64,000 nt of DNA. Source: Maea johnstoni (Eukaryota; Annelida; Polychaeta; Spionida; Magelonidae). The stretch spans positions 25,317,675 through 25,381,674 of the forward strand of contig OZ012694.1 in assembly GCA_963942565.1 (NCBI GenBank). The letters run 5' to 3'. Shown here in pieces: positions 1-46,235 of this stretch; the stretch's first letter is position 1; each line of letters starts with the position of its first letter. Below the pieces are notes generated by a model that worked only from the letters and a program-made list of their open reading frames with translations, had not been told where the DNA came from and searched no databases. The translations under genes were made by a program, and so were the position numbers.

Positions 1-2170
1 ATATAATGTGAGTAACCGCATGTAAGGAACCTCAATATTGAGAGTGCAATAAAATGATTCCATATAAATAGGATTTGACCTTAGAATAGTAAAAAGGTGG
101 ATCCAGTTCCCTGCTTCTCTCACACTGTCGCAATATTGGGAGATAAATTTGGCGGAAAGTAGTTCAAATTATCAAAAAGGAAAGTACTTGTTTCCCTCAT
201 TACTTTGGTTTACCACACAATTAACTACTGGTTAGTCACGAGTTTTTGCCTTTTTGATAGAGTAGGTAAAATAAATAATTAGATTAGATTTTGATATAAG
301 TTATTTTTGGGCTGTGATTGAGACAAATGATTGAGACAATCATCAATGATTGAGACAACGAATGAGACAAATTATAGTACATGTATTATGATAATACCAG
401 AAGTAGTTAGTAATACTCATTACCAGTGTCGGAATTGTATGTGGTACATTTTTGACTGAACGCACCACTAATTTCAAAAGATATTAGACCTTTTTCATTT
501 GTTGGGAGATTGCATGATAAGGAACGTAATACACAAACCAAAACCAAAAACATTTCAAGAATAGGAACAGGTTGAAATATAAGAAGGGGTAATAATTTCG
601 AATTACCGCTTTCTGGCACAGCAACCCTTTTCATCATGGACTAAACTGCTGTCTGTCCAGGAGAAAGTCAACCCGGACTGATCCCGACTGCAACACGGAT
701 GCATCCGGTTAGGAATTTTGCCCTCCATCCAGTTTTAAAACTATTTTTTATGAATTAGAGAATAATTTGAATGATGCAATCTGGGTGATATGTGCTAAGG
801 AACTGTATTTAGTCAAATGAAATACCCAAATATACAGATAGACAAATTCTATTCAACACAGGATATTTATTCCTGCCTGCACTCAGTGACCCCATGGTAG
901 CCATCACATCAACCACCACTTCACTGAAAAAGGTGAAGTACGTGAAATAAGTTCATTGTTTTAAATGTCTATTTTTTCATCATGTTCAGCGCATCCTCCT
1001 AAATAGGCTTCCTATAGTCAGCAGAATCTGGGGAAATGTAGTGATCATTTAACCACACCAATAACCCTTCAATGCGTTTTTTTGCACTTAACAACAATCC
1101 ATTATGAACATCTGACCTTAAGATGTTGTACCCTGGCTTAGTTAGTGTCAACGCGCCCTTTGCATTTGTTAATGGCCGTGTCATAAAACAAACTACATCG
1201 GAGCAGAACAGGTCAGCTCAAGCAGGTAAGTTAAAGAAAACTTATATTTGAAACATCAAGACCTCGATCAGGGATTAGATATCTATTGTTAGAAAGGGTA
1301 CAGGAGTGCTAAACTAGGAGTTGTCTTATTTTGAGTGTGTCACCAGCATCACAGCCTTAATGTTATGTTAGTCCAGATAGAGCCCCGTTGAAAGAGGAAT
1401 TGGGAGGACAGTACAATTACAGAGAGGGGGAAGGCAAGTGTTGAGGCAGGGCCGGCGCTTATTGAGGCCGCAGGATGAGTAGAAAATGACAGTGTAATAA
1501 GGATCCGTGCGCCCAAAATATGGTTGGCGGGTGCACGTATCCAAGCCCATAGTACAGTTGGAAGGTGCATGAATAGGGCACTGATCAACAGTTGTGGACG
1601 TATGAAAGGGCAAATAGAAGGTGAATGGGTGGAAGTAGCATTGAGTAATAGGTATGTGCAGCAAGTGTGCATGCAAGTGACAATACCAACATCATCGGGA
1701 ACATATCCTTCATTTACATATTTAAATTAATATTAACATCCAGTAAACTATATGTTTTCTTGAAGAAATTCTCAAATTTATCACTTAAGTTTTTTTTCCT
1801 GATGAAAGCAACAAGCTGACCACTTAACAGATCTCATATTCTGGCCTTTAAGTATGGATGTCAAAACGAAATGTTACACATGAGTAGTGATCACTGGCCA
1901 CGAATCTCGACCAAGCGACTTTTGTGCGCTTTAGCAGATACGGGAAGGGAACATTCAAAAATGTTTTAAAAATACTCATCGTGCAGATCCCATGTTGACG
2001 TAGGACCTCGGACCTTACCAAAGACATGAATGAGCAAATGCTAGTTTGATTTTCAAGTAAATGGCGAGTCTTGACATTTTGCAAAAAAACCGAAACACAG
2101 CCAGATTACATGAAAAAGCCACTTATCGATAAGTTGATTATTATTCTGTAACTATGAGGTGTAACCTATA
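1..2170. other. No gene seen
   Basis: AT-rich sequence with short chance frames. A small ATTGAGACAA repeat occurs in about four imperfect copies near 318-372. A GC-richer patch at 1380-1680 is open on both strands but shows no recognisable protein or splice signals. Confidence 0.5.
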
Positions 2171-3075
2171 CGTTTTTTGGGGGGAGAGGAAATAAATAAC
2201 TTTTTATTTTCACTCCCGTTCTAGAGAAGGAAGGAAAATATATTTCAAGCAATGACTGGTTGCCTGGCTCATTTTCCTTTTGGTATGAGGAGTTTATCAT
2301 TATATCAAATAGAACAATGACGCTGGCAACCGAAAGAGGTGATTAAATGCTTCATTGATTGACAAACAAATGACCTTTTGTATTAGGCAAATATCAGTAG
2401 GCCTAGTAACTTAAATGCAGGTGGCGCCACCTACCACAAGAGCCATGACTGTCACGCCCCCATATCTAGAGATTCTTTACATACAAAGATGAGGTCGCTG
2501 AGGATTGTATATTGGTTTGATTGTATTTCTGCTTTAAATGCTACTCTGGGAACCATGAGTACGCATTTTAATGGTGGCGCCACCTATATCTACCCCTAAA
2601 ATTCAATGAAACTTACTAATACTCTACTTCTTAGTTCCTAAAGGATTAAATACGTCATTGTTTGGCAGACCAATGACCATTGGTATTAGGCCAGCTTAGG
2701 TTGACCTAGCATGCAGCTAAGGGTATTTGGGAAGGAAGAGTACCGCTGTTTCTCCAATTTAGACTTCATTTGAAGGTCCCTGATACCCATAATTGCTTCT
2801 ATCCTTTATCCTGTTGTGAGGCAACAATATATTCATTATCAGAAAACATTTCACGCAACGAACACTTTGTATAGGATAAATTGTGGAAATGTTATAACAA
2901 GTTTCACCTCTCTCGGTTGCCAGCGTCATTTTTCCATTTGATATAATGATAACTCCCCATACCAAAAGGAAAATGCGCAAGGCAAGCAGTAATTGCTTGA
3001 AATAAATTTTCCTTCCTTCTATAGAACGGGAGTGAAGTTTTTTATTTTCTCTCTCCAAAAAACCGGTGGTGAAAA
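2171..3075. repeat. Inverted-repeat element with about 170-bp arms
   Basis: The left arm (about 2171-2343) and the reverse complement of the right arm (about 2903-3075) are close copies. Both contain CACTCCCGTTCTA, GAAGGAAGGAAAAT, TTTCCTTTTGGTATG and ATGACGCTGGCAACCG. Between them, two direct copies of a ~49-bp block (2341-2389 and 2643-2691) and two perfect GGTGGCGCCACC palindromes (2420-2431 and 2573-2584) occur. It is probably a non-autonomous foldback or MITE-type element; no terminal target duplication was identified. Confidence 0.7.
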
Positions 3076-3262
3076 TGAAAGGTTTTTTTATTTCCTCTCC
3101 CAAAAAAAGGGGATTGAAAATAAGGTTTTGTATTTTCTCTCCCCGAAAAAACGGGAGTGAAAATAAAGTTTTTTTCTCACCCCCCCAAAATCGTGAAAAA
3201 ACAAGTTTTTTATTTTCTCCGCCCCTAAATACGGTGATGAAAATAACTTTTTTTTATTTGCT
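3037..3262. repeat. Minisatellite, unit about 57 bp
   Basis: About four to five imperfect units combine a T-rich run, TATTTTCTCTCCCC, an A-run and CGGGAGTGAAAATAA. The same unit occurs once at 2171-2220, so the array appears to have expanded from the end of the inverted-repeat element next to it. Confidence 0.7.
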
Positions 3263-3786
3263 CCTTCACGCTTGGCCCATCGTAATACTGTTCTGCCATA
3301 TTAGAATGATTCTTTTGATTTTAAATAGGAATTATTGGGCAAAATCAAGGAATTAAAGAAACACGGTTTTAACCCAAAGTCAGCCTCAGAATTACGACTC
3401 AATTGCCGAGTTTAATTTTCACTAAATTTTGTCTAAACTATCTACACAATGCTCTGAACAAGTAGACATAAAGGAAATGATATGTCATCAGGTTAGTTTT
3501 CGAACCACAGATGGTTTAAGTTTTTTGGCAATTTTGCATAAAATGGTACAAAAGCGTTACCAAATTGGTACCATATTTGCCCTTTCTAATATAAGCTATT
3601 GTTTAACAAGAGAACCCCGTTTTGTTCATAAAGTAGTGCACACACATTTGTTTTTTAAAATGTGTTAAATCCTCAAATTCAATAAATATGATAATCACTA
3701 TAGCCAAAACATTCAGTGAAACATTCTTAAGATAGTCATACTACATGAATTTAGAATCGGCAGGTATAGTCATTATGGTACATATT

Positions 3787-3961
3787 ATAAAAATGTGCTT
3801 TTGTGACAATTTCTTTTCAAAATAAGCAATGATTTCAGGAAAATTTCAATACATTTTTCTAGTTTGTTCAATACGCGGGTGTTACCGGTATAGGGTATCA
3901 TAAGACCTTTATTCGCCAACTGAATCCCTATAGTAGGGGTACTGCATTCCTCCAAATCCCT
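3787..3961 (-). other. Possible downstream exon of the 5.0-kb gene
   Basis: After TGGATTTCAG the sequence G GAT TTG GAG GAA joins in phase with the donor at 5042, reading RDLEECSTPTIGIQLANKGL before an AT-rich stretch to a stop. An internal TATACCG before GTAACA could be a donor. In another phase the first bases read GFGGMQYPYYRDSVGE before a stop, which also looks protein-like, so the frame is uncertain. Confidence 0.17.
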
Positions 3962-4424
3962 GAAATCCACTATACTATATTTGTTTTACTTTTTGAAGAT
4001 ACACGTGTTTCCAGAAAATTGTGATCACTTATCAAAAGCCAGGAAAGAAACTCATCGGGAAAGGATAGGCCAGGCTTCCCCTATTACTGCTATCTCTTTT
4101 TGAAAACAGATCTCAAGACTAGTACGGATTTCCTATTTTCAAAGGAAATTTATTTTCATATTTTAAAAGATATACCTTATTCAAATTTTCTGATTTTTTA
4201 AAATTTTTAGAGGCGAGGGAAAATGTTAAACATCAATTTTTTTTAATGATAGTATTTTCTCATATGGTACTACCTTTAAGATACTATTTCCAGAAGTGAA
4301 TATGCTTTAAATAGCATTGGTTCATGTTTCAGTCTTTTTTTTAAGTATTCTAGTCATATTTGCCTTTTCTTTTGGACTTAAATTTTTCGTCAAACTTAAT
4401 GATTTCCATGTATACTATAGATGA

Positions 4425-4970
4425 ATATAGTACCTTAGTAACTCTGAAATGCCCCTTCCATTGGACCTTACTGTTCAAAGGTAAAAATAACAGCAGAGTA
4501 ACAAAACTGAGGGCCCTTTCTGTTTATCCTTCTCATAGGTATAAGTAAACTTAATTACCTTTATTGTGCCTTACAGTTTATCCTTTCCTTGAACGGTAGA
4601 ATTACAATTTAACCCTTCACTGCAGGTGGCTAATTTTGCCGATACAAAAAAGTTGAAAAATGATGACCGAAACCATCGCACATGGGTATTAGCCTGAATC
4701 CTCAATGCGAGTAGCCTCAGCATTGGAAGGGCTTAATTAACTTATGATCTTCGTTCAAGTCTATCATCTCTTTTTATCATAGGTATATGTACTATCAGTT
4801 ACCCTGAAATTCCCTTTCCATCAGGGATTACTGAAGGTAGAAATAACAGCAAAGTAACAAAATTGAGGACCCTACTGTTTAACCTTTTCATGGTTAAAAG
4901 CAAACAATTACCTTATTTGGTCCTTACAGTTTATCCTTTTCTTTAACGGTAAAGTTAGAAATAAAAAAAT
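4425..4970. repeat. Direct duplication interrupted by a MITE
   Basis: About 180 bp at 4425-4608 recurs at 4790-4970, sharing AACAGCAAAGTAACAAAA and TTACAGTTTATCCTTT. Between the copies lies a truncated TTAA-flanked MITE (4609-4736). Confidence 0.7.
4609..4736 (-). mobile_element. MITE family 1 (TTAA), truncated
   Basis: It has the ends TTAACCCTT and AAGGGCTTAA and the family core CCAGGTGGCTAATTTTGCC-like and GTAGCCTCAGCATTGGAAGG segments. The middle part of the ~210-bp consensus is lost. Confidence 0.7.
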
Positions 4971-5041
4971 AACCCAAAATAATATTTATTGGTGATTTTG
5001 TTTTATCATTTTCTTAAGGTTTGAGGGGGAGAGTAACTTAC

Positions 5042-5229
5042 CTTTTTGGGACATCAGGATCTATTCTATTCAAACAGAGCAGATGATGTGATTTTCTAAC
5101 TTTTGGGGGCTCATCCCATTCTTGATCAAGGAAAGGAGGGCGAAGTCTGGGATGTACTGTTTTTGGACCTGATGGTTTATCCCATCCTTTTGATAGGGGC
5201 GAAGTAATAACAGAGTCACGTTTTACCCG
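5042..5229 (-). CDS. Candidate exon of an unidentified gene
   Basis: The frame is open from acceptor-like ATGCTTCAG to a perfect donor (AAAAAG before GTAAGTT). It gives 62 codons plus two bases: RVKRDSVITSPLSKGWDKPS, then GPKTVHPRLRPPFLDQEWDE, then PPKVRKSHHLLCLNRIDPDV and PK. Codon use is mixed and composition is protein-like: Pro, Lys, Arg and Trp rich, with two similar WDKP/WDEP motifs. An ATG at 5238 could instead make it a first exon. I do not recognise the family. The short W/P/R-rich blocks recall small structural or ciliary proteins, but that is a guess. A phase-compatible acceptor (TTTCAG) at 3962-3964 begins RDLEECSTPTIGIQLANKG and could be the next exon. Confidence 0.42.
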
Positions 5230-5239
5230 CTGAAGCATA

Positions 5240-7593
5240 TATACACTATTTATTCATTATATACAGGGACTGTGAAATGGAACACAATGACCGTCACTAG
5301 TGCGTGTTCAATCACTTCTCTTTCCAACCTCACAATTCAACTGTTTTATTGTCCACATCTTTTCCTGAGCCCCACGCGGCACAAACGCCTACATGTCAGC
5401 ATGCACGTGTCTCCACACCTCTCCATGACCTCTAGATGACCTTGTCTCACAGCACCCCCAGGGCATGTCGCTTGGCATTTCACGAAAATCTCTCTCTCGA
5501 GAGAGAAGCTCAACCAGTCTAGCAATCCTCCAGCCTTTTAGGTGCAGATACAGGACCTCAAAAACGGGGGTAGTTTCTGAACAGGGCTGTTCATTATCAT
5601 TAGCATATATTAAAGTCATTCTTGACAATATAAAGGTTGCAATAGTAGAGGGATGGATTGTCTCTGTATCAGGATCAGGATGGGTTGGGGGTCTATTATG
5701 ATGTCATCCCTTAATAAGTTTCCTTTGAATTTTAGTATGATATGAGAGATTTGATAATTTGAAATACATTCCAAAAATATTTAAAGGGGAGTTGTTTTTT
5801 GGATTTAGATTCCCAATTCTTTTTCAAATACTTCCAAGCTCATTCATTCATAAGAATGATATCAGCAAAATAGGCAGGAGAGTTTTTGTCTGTCATGGTA
5901 GGGATGAATGGTTTCAATAGGTGGAAGAGCTTCTCCCTTTTAATGAGCAGTGCAAATGGTATAATCTTAAAAGGAAAGAAATCAACCCAAAGAAACAACA
6001 CATATGGCTTTACATTGGTGCACAGCTCTATAGTAGTGCCATCAGTGGCTATGTACTATAAAACAGAACAGCGCAACCATATTATAATAACAATACTCAG
6101 CCTGACTTTAAAAAGTCTTGGAGGAGATTCTAAAATTCTAAACAAAGCTCACTATGCAAGCAAGCCTCCTTTGGAACCAAGAGGGAATTTGAAACATACT
6201 TGATTGTTCATTGCAAAATGATATTTCATAGGTTTATCTTTTCATTGGCCGATTTCGAACAAGTTCTGAATAGCTTTCCCAAACGATGCAGCACAGCTAC
6301 ACATAGTAAACACGTATCCTTCTGGGATGTTCAATTTGCTTACAAATGTCTCGATGAGGAATAATTGGTCACATGACACAAATTTGATTAAGCGAGGTAT
6401 GCCACCTAGTGATAAAATCATGAAACTTAAAAACAGTGCTAGATGGTAGTCTGAGAAACCCTAGATCTGAGCAGAAAATAATGAATGAAAACAAAACTTG
6501 CATTACAATTACCTACTATTTCTTCTATATACAAGGTTAAACTAGCTGGTATGCAACATGGCTCGTAACTCATTGTCATGCCCCCCGTTTTCTTCACTTT
6601 CCAAATATTAGCCTATATACATAAAAATATATAGTTAAAACAGGAGGCAATCGGTGAACTTCTTGAATAGCAAGTACTAGAGACAGAAAGCACAAAGGGT
6701 GTTACAATCATGATTGCTTTATACATATGCTATACAGTGAAATATCTCACCCCGAAGATTAACCATCTAAACCTGCTAGCTGATTAAGAGCAGATAGTAA
6801 AAGAGTTGTTATGCAAACATGTATGAGTTACTAGTGCCGCTAGTTAGTCTAGTTAGTTTGCTTCTCCAGCACCAGAGGGAGTCCCGCCAAGGTCAAGGTC
6901 AACCCCACACGAGGGCAGCACTGAAATCAGAAGTTAAGCTCATGCTTATTGTATGTCAATTTGTATCAAATCCATGGAAGTGTTCCAAAAATAACCTCCT
7001 GTACACGCATGAATCTTTAAGAGTGGAATCTGGTCAGTCTCCAGGTTTCCAACCACTTATGAGAGATAAACAAAGCATCAGAAACAAATTTAAGATAGGG
7101 TTTGGGGTTAGCCGCATAGGAAGTAAACAAGCATAATTAAATTGGTTGGTATTATTCGAAAATCTGGTTACAAGTTGCTGAGATATTTTTTCTAATCACC
7201 AATGTATAAAAAAAGTTGCTTGGGCAGCATTTTTTCCAGTGAAAAACGCACTTTCCAAAATCAGTCACAACTTATCCTTTCAATTTGAACAGATAAAATG
7301 ATACCAGTAACTGTAACATTGTTGGTTTAACTGCTTGACTTATTCCATTTAAGTGTTTGACTCAAGAGGCTCAAAGAAAGTCTACATATATTGCCATAGC
7401 AATTCAATATCAGGAAGAATTCATAGGAAGGACAGGAATACCTCACAAATTCAGCAAAAACTTAGTTCAGCTGAATACCTATGTTAATCAAAATTAGTGA
7501 GATCTACACCTCCATTGATGTTGTTATTCTTGTTCTTATTTCGCAAACTTCAGCTCTGGACAGCTAAGGAGGGATTAAAATTAAGATTTTAGT
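5240..7593. other. No gene seen
   Basis: AT-rich intergenic sequence. A 16-bp palindrome TCTCTCTCGAGAGAGA lies near 5491-5506. The GC-richer segment 6835-6925 holds CACCAGAGGGAG and ACGAGGGCAGCA, partial CTCF-like cores. Confidence 0.4.
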
Positions 7594-7693
7594 TCATCTT
7601 TCATCCACTAGGTGGGGCTCTTTCCACTTTCCATTGTTTGATCTGTGGCCCGCCACCTCGGGGCAGCATTCAACCACTTAGTACCCTGGATTC

Positions 7694-7707
7694 CCACCAG
7701 AGGGCAG
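7694..7707 (+). promoter_or_regulatory. CTCF-like site
   Basis: CCACCAGAGGGCAG fits the bilaterian CTCF core CCASYAGRKGGCRS at every position. A weaker neighbour, CCACTAGGTGGGGC, lies at about 7607. Binding is inferred from the motif only. Confidence 0.5.
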
Positions 7708-7968
7708 CATCGTCAGTGTTCCATATACCCTACACAGCCTAACAGTTGTGATGCAAGTCGGACAGCAAGTGGGTCGGGGCTGCAGGCAGTGAGCCCCTGG
7801 ATAATATAATTAAGTCACAAACAAAGCAGAAGCGCCAGTCACGTTTCTGCATGTATAAACTATCGCCCTGCAAGGCGTTCACAAAAACACCATCATCATC
7901 GTCATCATCTTTTTCCCGTCATCATCCCAAACCAAAGCAGCTTTCTTAGAAATCCTCTGCCTCAGTAT

Positions 7969-8213
7969 GAACCCATTCATGCCAGGAGATTTTCTTAAAA
8001 AGTGTTGTCTAGACACATGATATTATTGAAAATAATTTTGGAGTTCCTCATAAGTTTACAATGATATCTGAGAGGAAGTTGTGGGTTGGTTTCTGATCAA
8101 CATTTTTCCTTGAAATATTTTCTGAAAAAAAAAAGTTTTTTTGCTGGTCAAAAAGATATCACCTAACTCGTCAGGAAGTGATTTTTTTTCGGCACTACTG
8201 GAATGAATGGGTT
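7969..8213 (+). mobile_element. MITE family 2 copy
   Basis: It starts AACCCATTCATGCCAGGAGA and ends ACTGGAATGAATGGGTT, the inverted ends of family 2, with the internal TTTGAAGGA/ATTTTTCC landmarks in degraded form. Confidence 0.7.
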
Positions 8214-8575
8214 GTCAGATTATCACAACCAACAGTTAATTCTCCAAACATACAAAAAACAAACTCACCCTTGTACAGTATGCTTCAACATTTTGTATTT
8301 AGAAATAACAGCAATTCCATTTTTTCTGTTGTTGTTAATAGAATTAATTCACTTACTGTGCAACCAAATTTAAACCAAAAGATTGTACTTTATTCGCATC
8401 CCAAGTTAATCAGCCATTAATTAAACATCTGCACGATGATCATTGATGAGAATACCTACATCTTTCCATTCAATGAATAACTACATCCAGAGAAACAGCC
8501 CAGGATTGCAAGACCTCTACAACTAGTTGGTGAAGTTGCTATAGAGAGTTCTGAACCAGAATAAAAGCACGGACA

Positions 8576-8896
8576 GAGTTTTGCGCAACCCTCATAGTTT
8601 TGCGCAACCCTTGGAGTCTTCTGCAATTCTGAGTTTTATGCAACCCTCAAGATTTTTGTGTATCCTCAAGAGTTTTGCGTAATCTTCAGTTTTGCGCAGC
8701 CTTCAGAGTTTTGTGCAACCTTTAGAATTTTGCGCAACCCTCATAGTTTTGCAAAACCCTCTGAGTTTTGCGCAACCTTCAGAGTTTTGTGCAACCTTTA
8801 TAGAATTTTATGCAACCCTCTGAGTTTTGCGCAACCCTCCAAGTTGTTTTTTTACAACTTTCAGAGTTTTGCGCAACCTTCCAAGTTTTGTGCAAT
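8576..8896 (+). repeat. Minisatellite, unit about 18-20 bp
   Basis: About 16 imperfect units of GAGTTTTGCGCAACCCTC occur. The open frame across it (8658-8936) repeats FAQPS/FCATFR and is a product of the repeat, not a gene. Confidence 0.9.
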
Positions 8897-8899
8897 CCT

Positions 8900-9727
8900 G
8901 AGAAACCTTTTCACCAGGGTGAGAGAAATAAATTAAGAGTAACTTGGCCTAGTTTCTAGAGCTTGAAAATCAGCGACAGCAACAGCAGCAAGTCCTTCTG
9001 ACCAACAATACTTCATGAGCAGAGAACACTGGGGGGAATCTCACCTTAGCTATGTTATGTACAGATTCTCGTATGCTAAAACACAACACATATAATTACC
9101 TAAGAGTCTCCCGGCATAGGTAGAGTCTACTACTCCCCCACGCTGTGTGAGACGTAAAAACCTTGCATCCAAAGTGGCCATGGATACATTTTCCGCACAC
9201 CTGTGTACGTGTAATTAAGCAAACCCCCCATGGTAATAATAATTATAACTATGATAATAATAATAATAGTAATCATATTGTCAATAATAATAATATCGAT
9301 GATAATATTACAGGAACCTATTCACAGCACGGCCCTAATATCAAACTTAGACCAACAATGAGTATAAAAACCTGAAATTTTTTGTGATTTTTTTTCTCTT
9401 TTTTATGAAATAACCTTAACCCTTACCTTCAGTATAAACCCACATTTAAGTCTGCACATCATGGTTAACTTGGTTAATGACTACTGCAGTCCCAATGGAA
9501 TGCACTATTTTACATTTTGTAACCTATAGGCACACCTCCCTACCCTTAGTTGAAATAACTGATAAGTACACAAGATACCTAACCCAGGTGTTCGTCCTAA
9601 GTGCCCACCCCTGTGTGAGTGTACGGTAGTTCCCCAGTTCTACCCTTGATATATAATGATCAACACATAAAACGAGACAAAACACATGGTCCCTCTACAG
9701 GCTTAACTTCATTAGCAATAGTATACA
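8900..9727. other. No gene seen; AAT-rich tract
   Basis: Apart from an imperfect (AAT)n stretch at about 9236-9312, nothing recognisable is present. Confidence 0.4.
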
Positions 9728-10535
9728 TACTGCACACTAGGTGGCCACTGATGAAGCACCTTACCACTAGGTGGCAACCAATAAATTAAATGGCCACCAG
9801 ACGACAACCGTATCTAAATATGACCACCAGGGTGCAACCAATTACTGCAGAGGCCACTAGGTGGAAGACAGTTACAGTATTGGCCACCAGGTGGCAACCA
9901 GCAGCTGATTACAGCAACAACCTGAGCTCATAAGGATCACTGAACATTTGCCAATAGCAGTGTTTGCCTCAGTGGCCACTAGGTGGCACATTGGTCACTG
10001 ACTGACAGCTAGTGGCAGCAACTGCCTCAATGGCCACCAGGTGGCATATGACACACTGACCTATTTCCGATGGTAGTGATTGGCAAACTGGCCACCAAAT
10101 GACACATGGGTCACCGACTGATAGCCAATGGCAGCGATTGCTAAAATGGCCACCAGGTGGCACATTGGTCGCTGACTTATAGCCAATGGCAGCAATTGCC
10201 TCAATGGCCACCAGGCGGCACATGGGTCACTGACTGATAGCCAATGGCAGCGATTGCTAAAACGGCCACCAGGTGGCATTAGACACAATGTCCTATTTTC
10301 AATGGTAGTGATTGGCTAACAGGCCAGTTAAAGGCCCATGGCCAATTGACAGCAGCTGTGATAGCCTTACTGGCCACCAGGTGGCATATGGCCGTTTAAA
10401 AGTAGCAGTGATTGCCAAACTGGCCACCAGGTTGTATAAAGCTACTAAGTATTTGCCACATTGGCCATCAGATCAGACATGGTTCACTGACGGATCACAT
10501 CGGGCAGCAATAGCTACACTGGTCACCAGGTGGGG
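9728..10535 (+). repeat. Tandem array carrying CTCF-like cores
   Basis: A degenerate tandem repeat whose units centre on TGGCCACCAGGTGGCA. Exact CCACYAGGYGGC cores start at 9764, 9884, 9976, 10034, 10150, 10208, 10266 and 10374, and about seven degenerate cores lie between (for example 9853, 10092 and 10424). From 9976 to 10266 the period is exactly 58 bp. All exact cores point the same way. They match the CTCF consensus CCASYAGRKGGCRS for at least 11 bases. The core also contains the E-box CAGGTG, so a Snail-type factor is an alternative. The array lies 1-1.7 kb past the hexokinase stop codon. Confidence 0.85.
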
Positions 10536-10539
10536 TTGT

Positions 10540-11409
10540 ACTCTGGTTAAGGTGCTCTCAAATCACACACTTCTAAAATACAGGAAAAGCGCTACGACAG
10601 CGTTACTTTCTGTTGCAGTTGTATTGTCAGAAGAGGCCTCTCTGCCCAGTCAGACGGGGTAGACCTCGACAGGTTCAATTTATGAGTAAAACACTCGGGT
10701 TTCTGCAGAGCAGCAGCACACACAGATCACTTTACACTAAGCATACACTACCAGAGGCATCCTCCCTCGCTGCTCTCGCTCGCAAGTCTGGCACTGGTAG
10801 CTTTACCTCACAACTTAAAGTGAACAACAAAGACCACTAAGAAACTTTAACAACCTTTATGTACAGTTTTAGTGCATTTTGCAGTTAACGAGTGCCTAGC
10901 ACTCTGCACATTTGGCAACGGGTACATCGTCGCCGACAGTGTTGGCCGAGACTCCTTCCTCCCCAGTGTTCCTTTAACAATACATAGAGGGCACCACTAG
11001 CAACCACTCACCTCTATATTATAAGCACTAACAACAACCCATGTCAGCAGGCACGGGGGATGACTTCAATTGGAAATAACAGGCTTTCAGTAAATTTCAC
11101 TCATGTCTTAATGCTATACATTCTAAATATTTTACTAGATATGCTTCGTAATAACTGATTTACAGTTGCTTAACCATGCTTAATTCTGCAGAGGTAACTT
11201 TGCTTTCAGCTTAAAGCTGCATTAGATGCAACCTCTCGATACCTTCGAACTTGGTATGAACAAGCGGCGACTACTAGTGGTGATGCAGAAAACTAGCTCA
11301 AGAATATGTTTGAGTCTTGGGTATCGGTTAGTGATGAGTTTCAAATCTACTATAGCTGTTGTGGTGTTTGCTTGTTGTATTCTTGTTTCCGCTCCTCGCT
11401 CGTTTTTTG
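10540..11409. other. Hexokinase 3' UTR/flank; no separate gene
   Basis: This is sequence just downstream of the distal stop. No AATAAA on the minus strand was found close by, so the polyadenylation site is not assigned. Short frames here show no protein features. Confidence 0.4.
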
Positions 11410-11423
11410 CCACCAGGTGGCGC
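11410..11423 (+). promoter_or_regulatory. CTCF-like site next to the hexokinase stop codon
   Basis: CCACCAGGTGGCGC is a full match to CCASYAGRKGGCRS. It lies 3 bp beyond the distal hexokinase stop (minus strand), in the 3' UTR, and has the same orientation as the array at 9.7-10.5 kb. Confidence 0.55.
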
Positions 11424-11426
11424 TAA

Positions 11427-45290
<33,864 letters not shown>

Positions 45291-45836
45291 CTGAAATTAG
45301 AGGAAATACAGGCTATAATAACAGTGACTGGAAACACAAGACTCAGACATGTATGTTTCATCATCTAAACGGAACTCTTGCACTATATTTTCCACCTGAA
45401 ATTAGAGGAAATACAGGCTATAATAACAGTGACTGGAAACACAAGACTCAGACATGTATGTTTCATCATCTAAACGGAACTCTTGCACTATATTTTCCAC
45501 CTGAAATTAGAGGAAATACAGGCTATAATAACCGTGACTGGAAACACAAGACTCAGGCCTGTATGTCTCATCATCTAAACGGAACTCTTGCACTATATTT
45601 TTCACCTGAAATTAGAGGAAATACAGGTTGATTTCTCTTGCTTGGGGAGGTATGCAATGAAGCTGCAAGAAATTTCAAATCCCTCATTCCCCAAATTTGT
45701 AAAGAAGCAACTTCACTCTCAACATACAGTATTTCATAATATTGATTGATTGAAGTAATACACATGAATTCAATTATTTAAAAAAAAACTGGTAATGATG
45801 ACGATTTCTAAGCATTTTCATTAATATCATAATTAT

Positions 45837-45905
45837 TATTATTATTATTATTATTATTATGATGATGATGATGATGATGGTGTAGGACTGGTGGTGGTGG
45901 TGGTG
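45837..45905. repeat. (ATT)n(ATG)n(GGT)n tract
   Basis: Three trinucleotide runs in sequence. Confidence 0.95.
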
Positions 45906-46235
45906 ATTATGGTGGCATTGGCAAAGATCTTAATTTAAACACATGAACTCAAAAGAAGAGGCTGCGATCAAACCCTCCCTGTTATTATTGTGATTGTGTT
46001 TATTCATTCATAGCTAGCTGTCTTTGACGTTGTCTATGTTTTCTGAGTAGCATATTGAATTGTTTTTATGTTGACATAACACGTGTTAATGCGAGTATTT
46101 CCCCTGCATTTTATTAGGAAGGACTGCAGTGACATAGAAGTGCTGACGTCAGAGTGTCGACCTATAAGCCGAGTACGACACCCACCCATGTGGGAAGATG
46201 AAATCAGCGTAGGAACGCAACAGGCATACTAACAT

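Noticed and set aside
1349-1676. Two overlapping minus frames of about 105 codons
   Set aside because: Both strands are open because of local base composition; neither resembles a known protein and no splice sites are evident.
9969-10288. Overlapping minus frames with repeated PPGGHFSNRCHWLS
   Set aside because: They are translations of the 58-bp array and shift frame between units.
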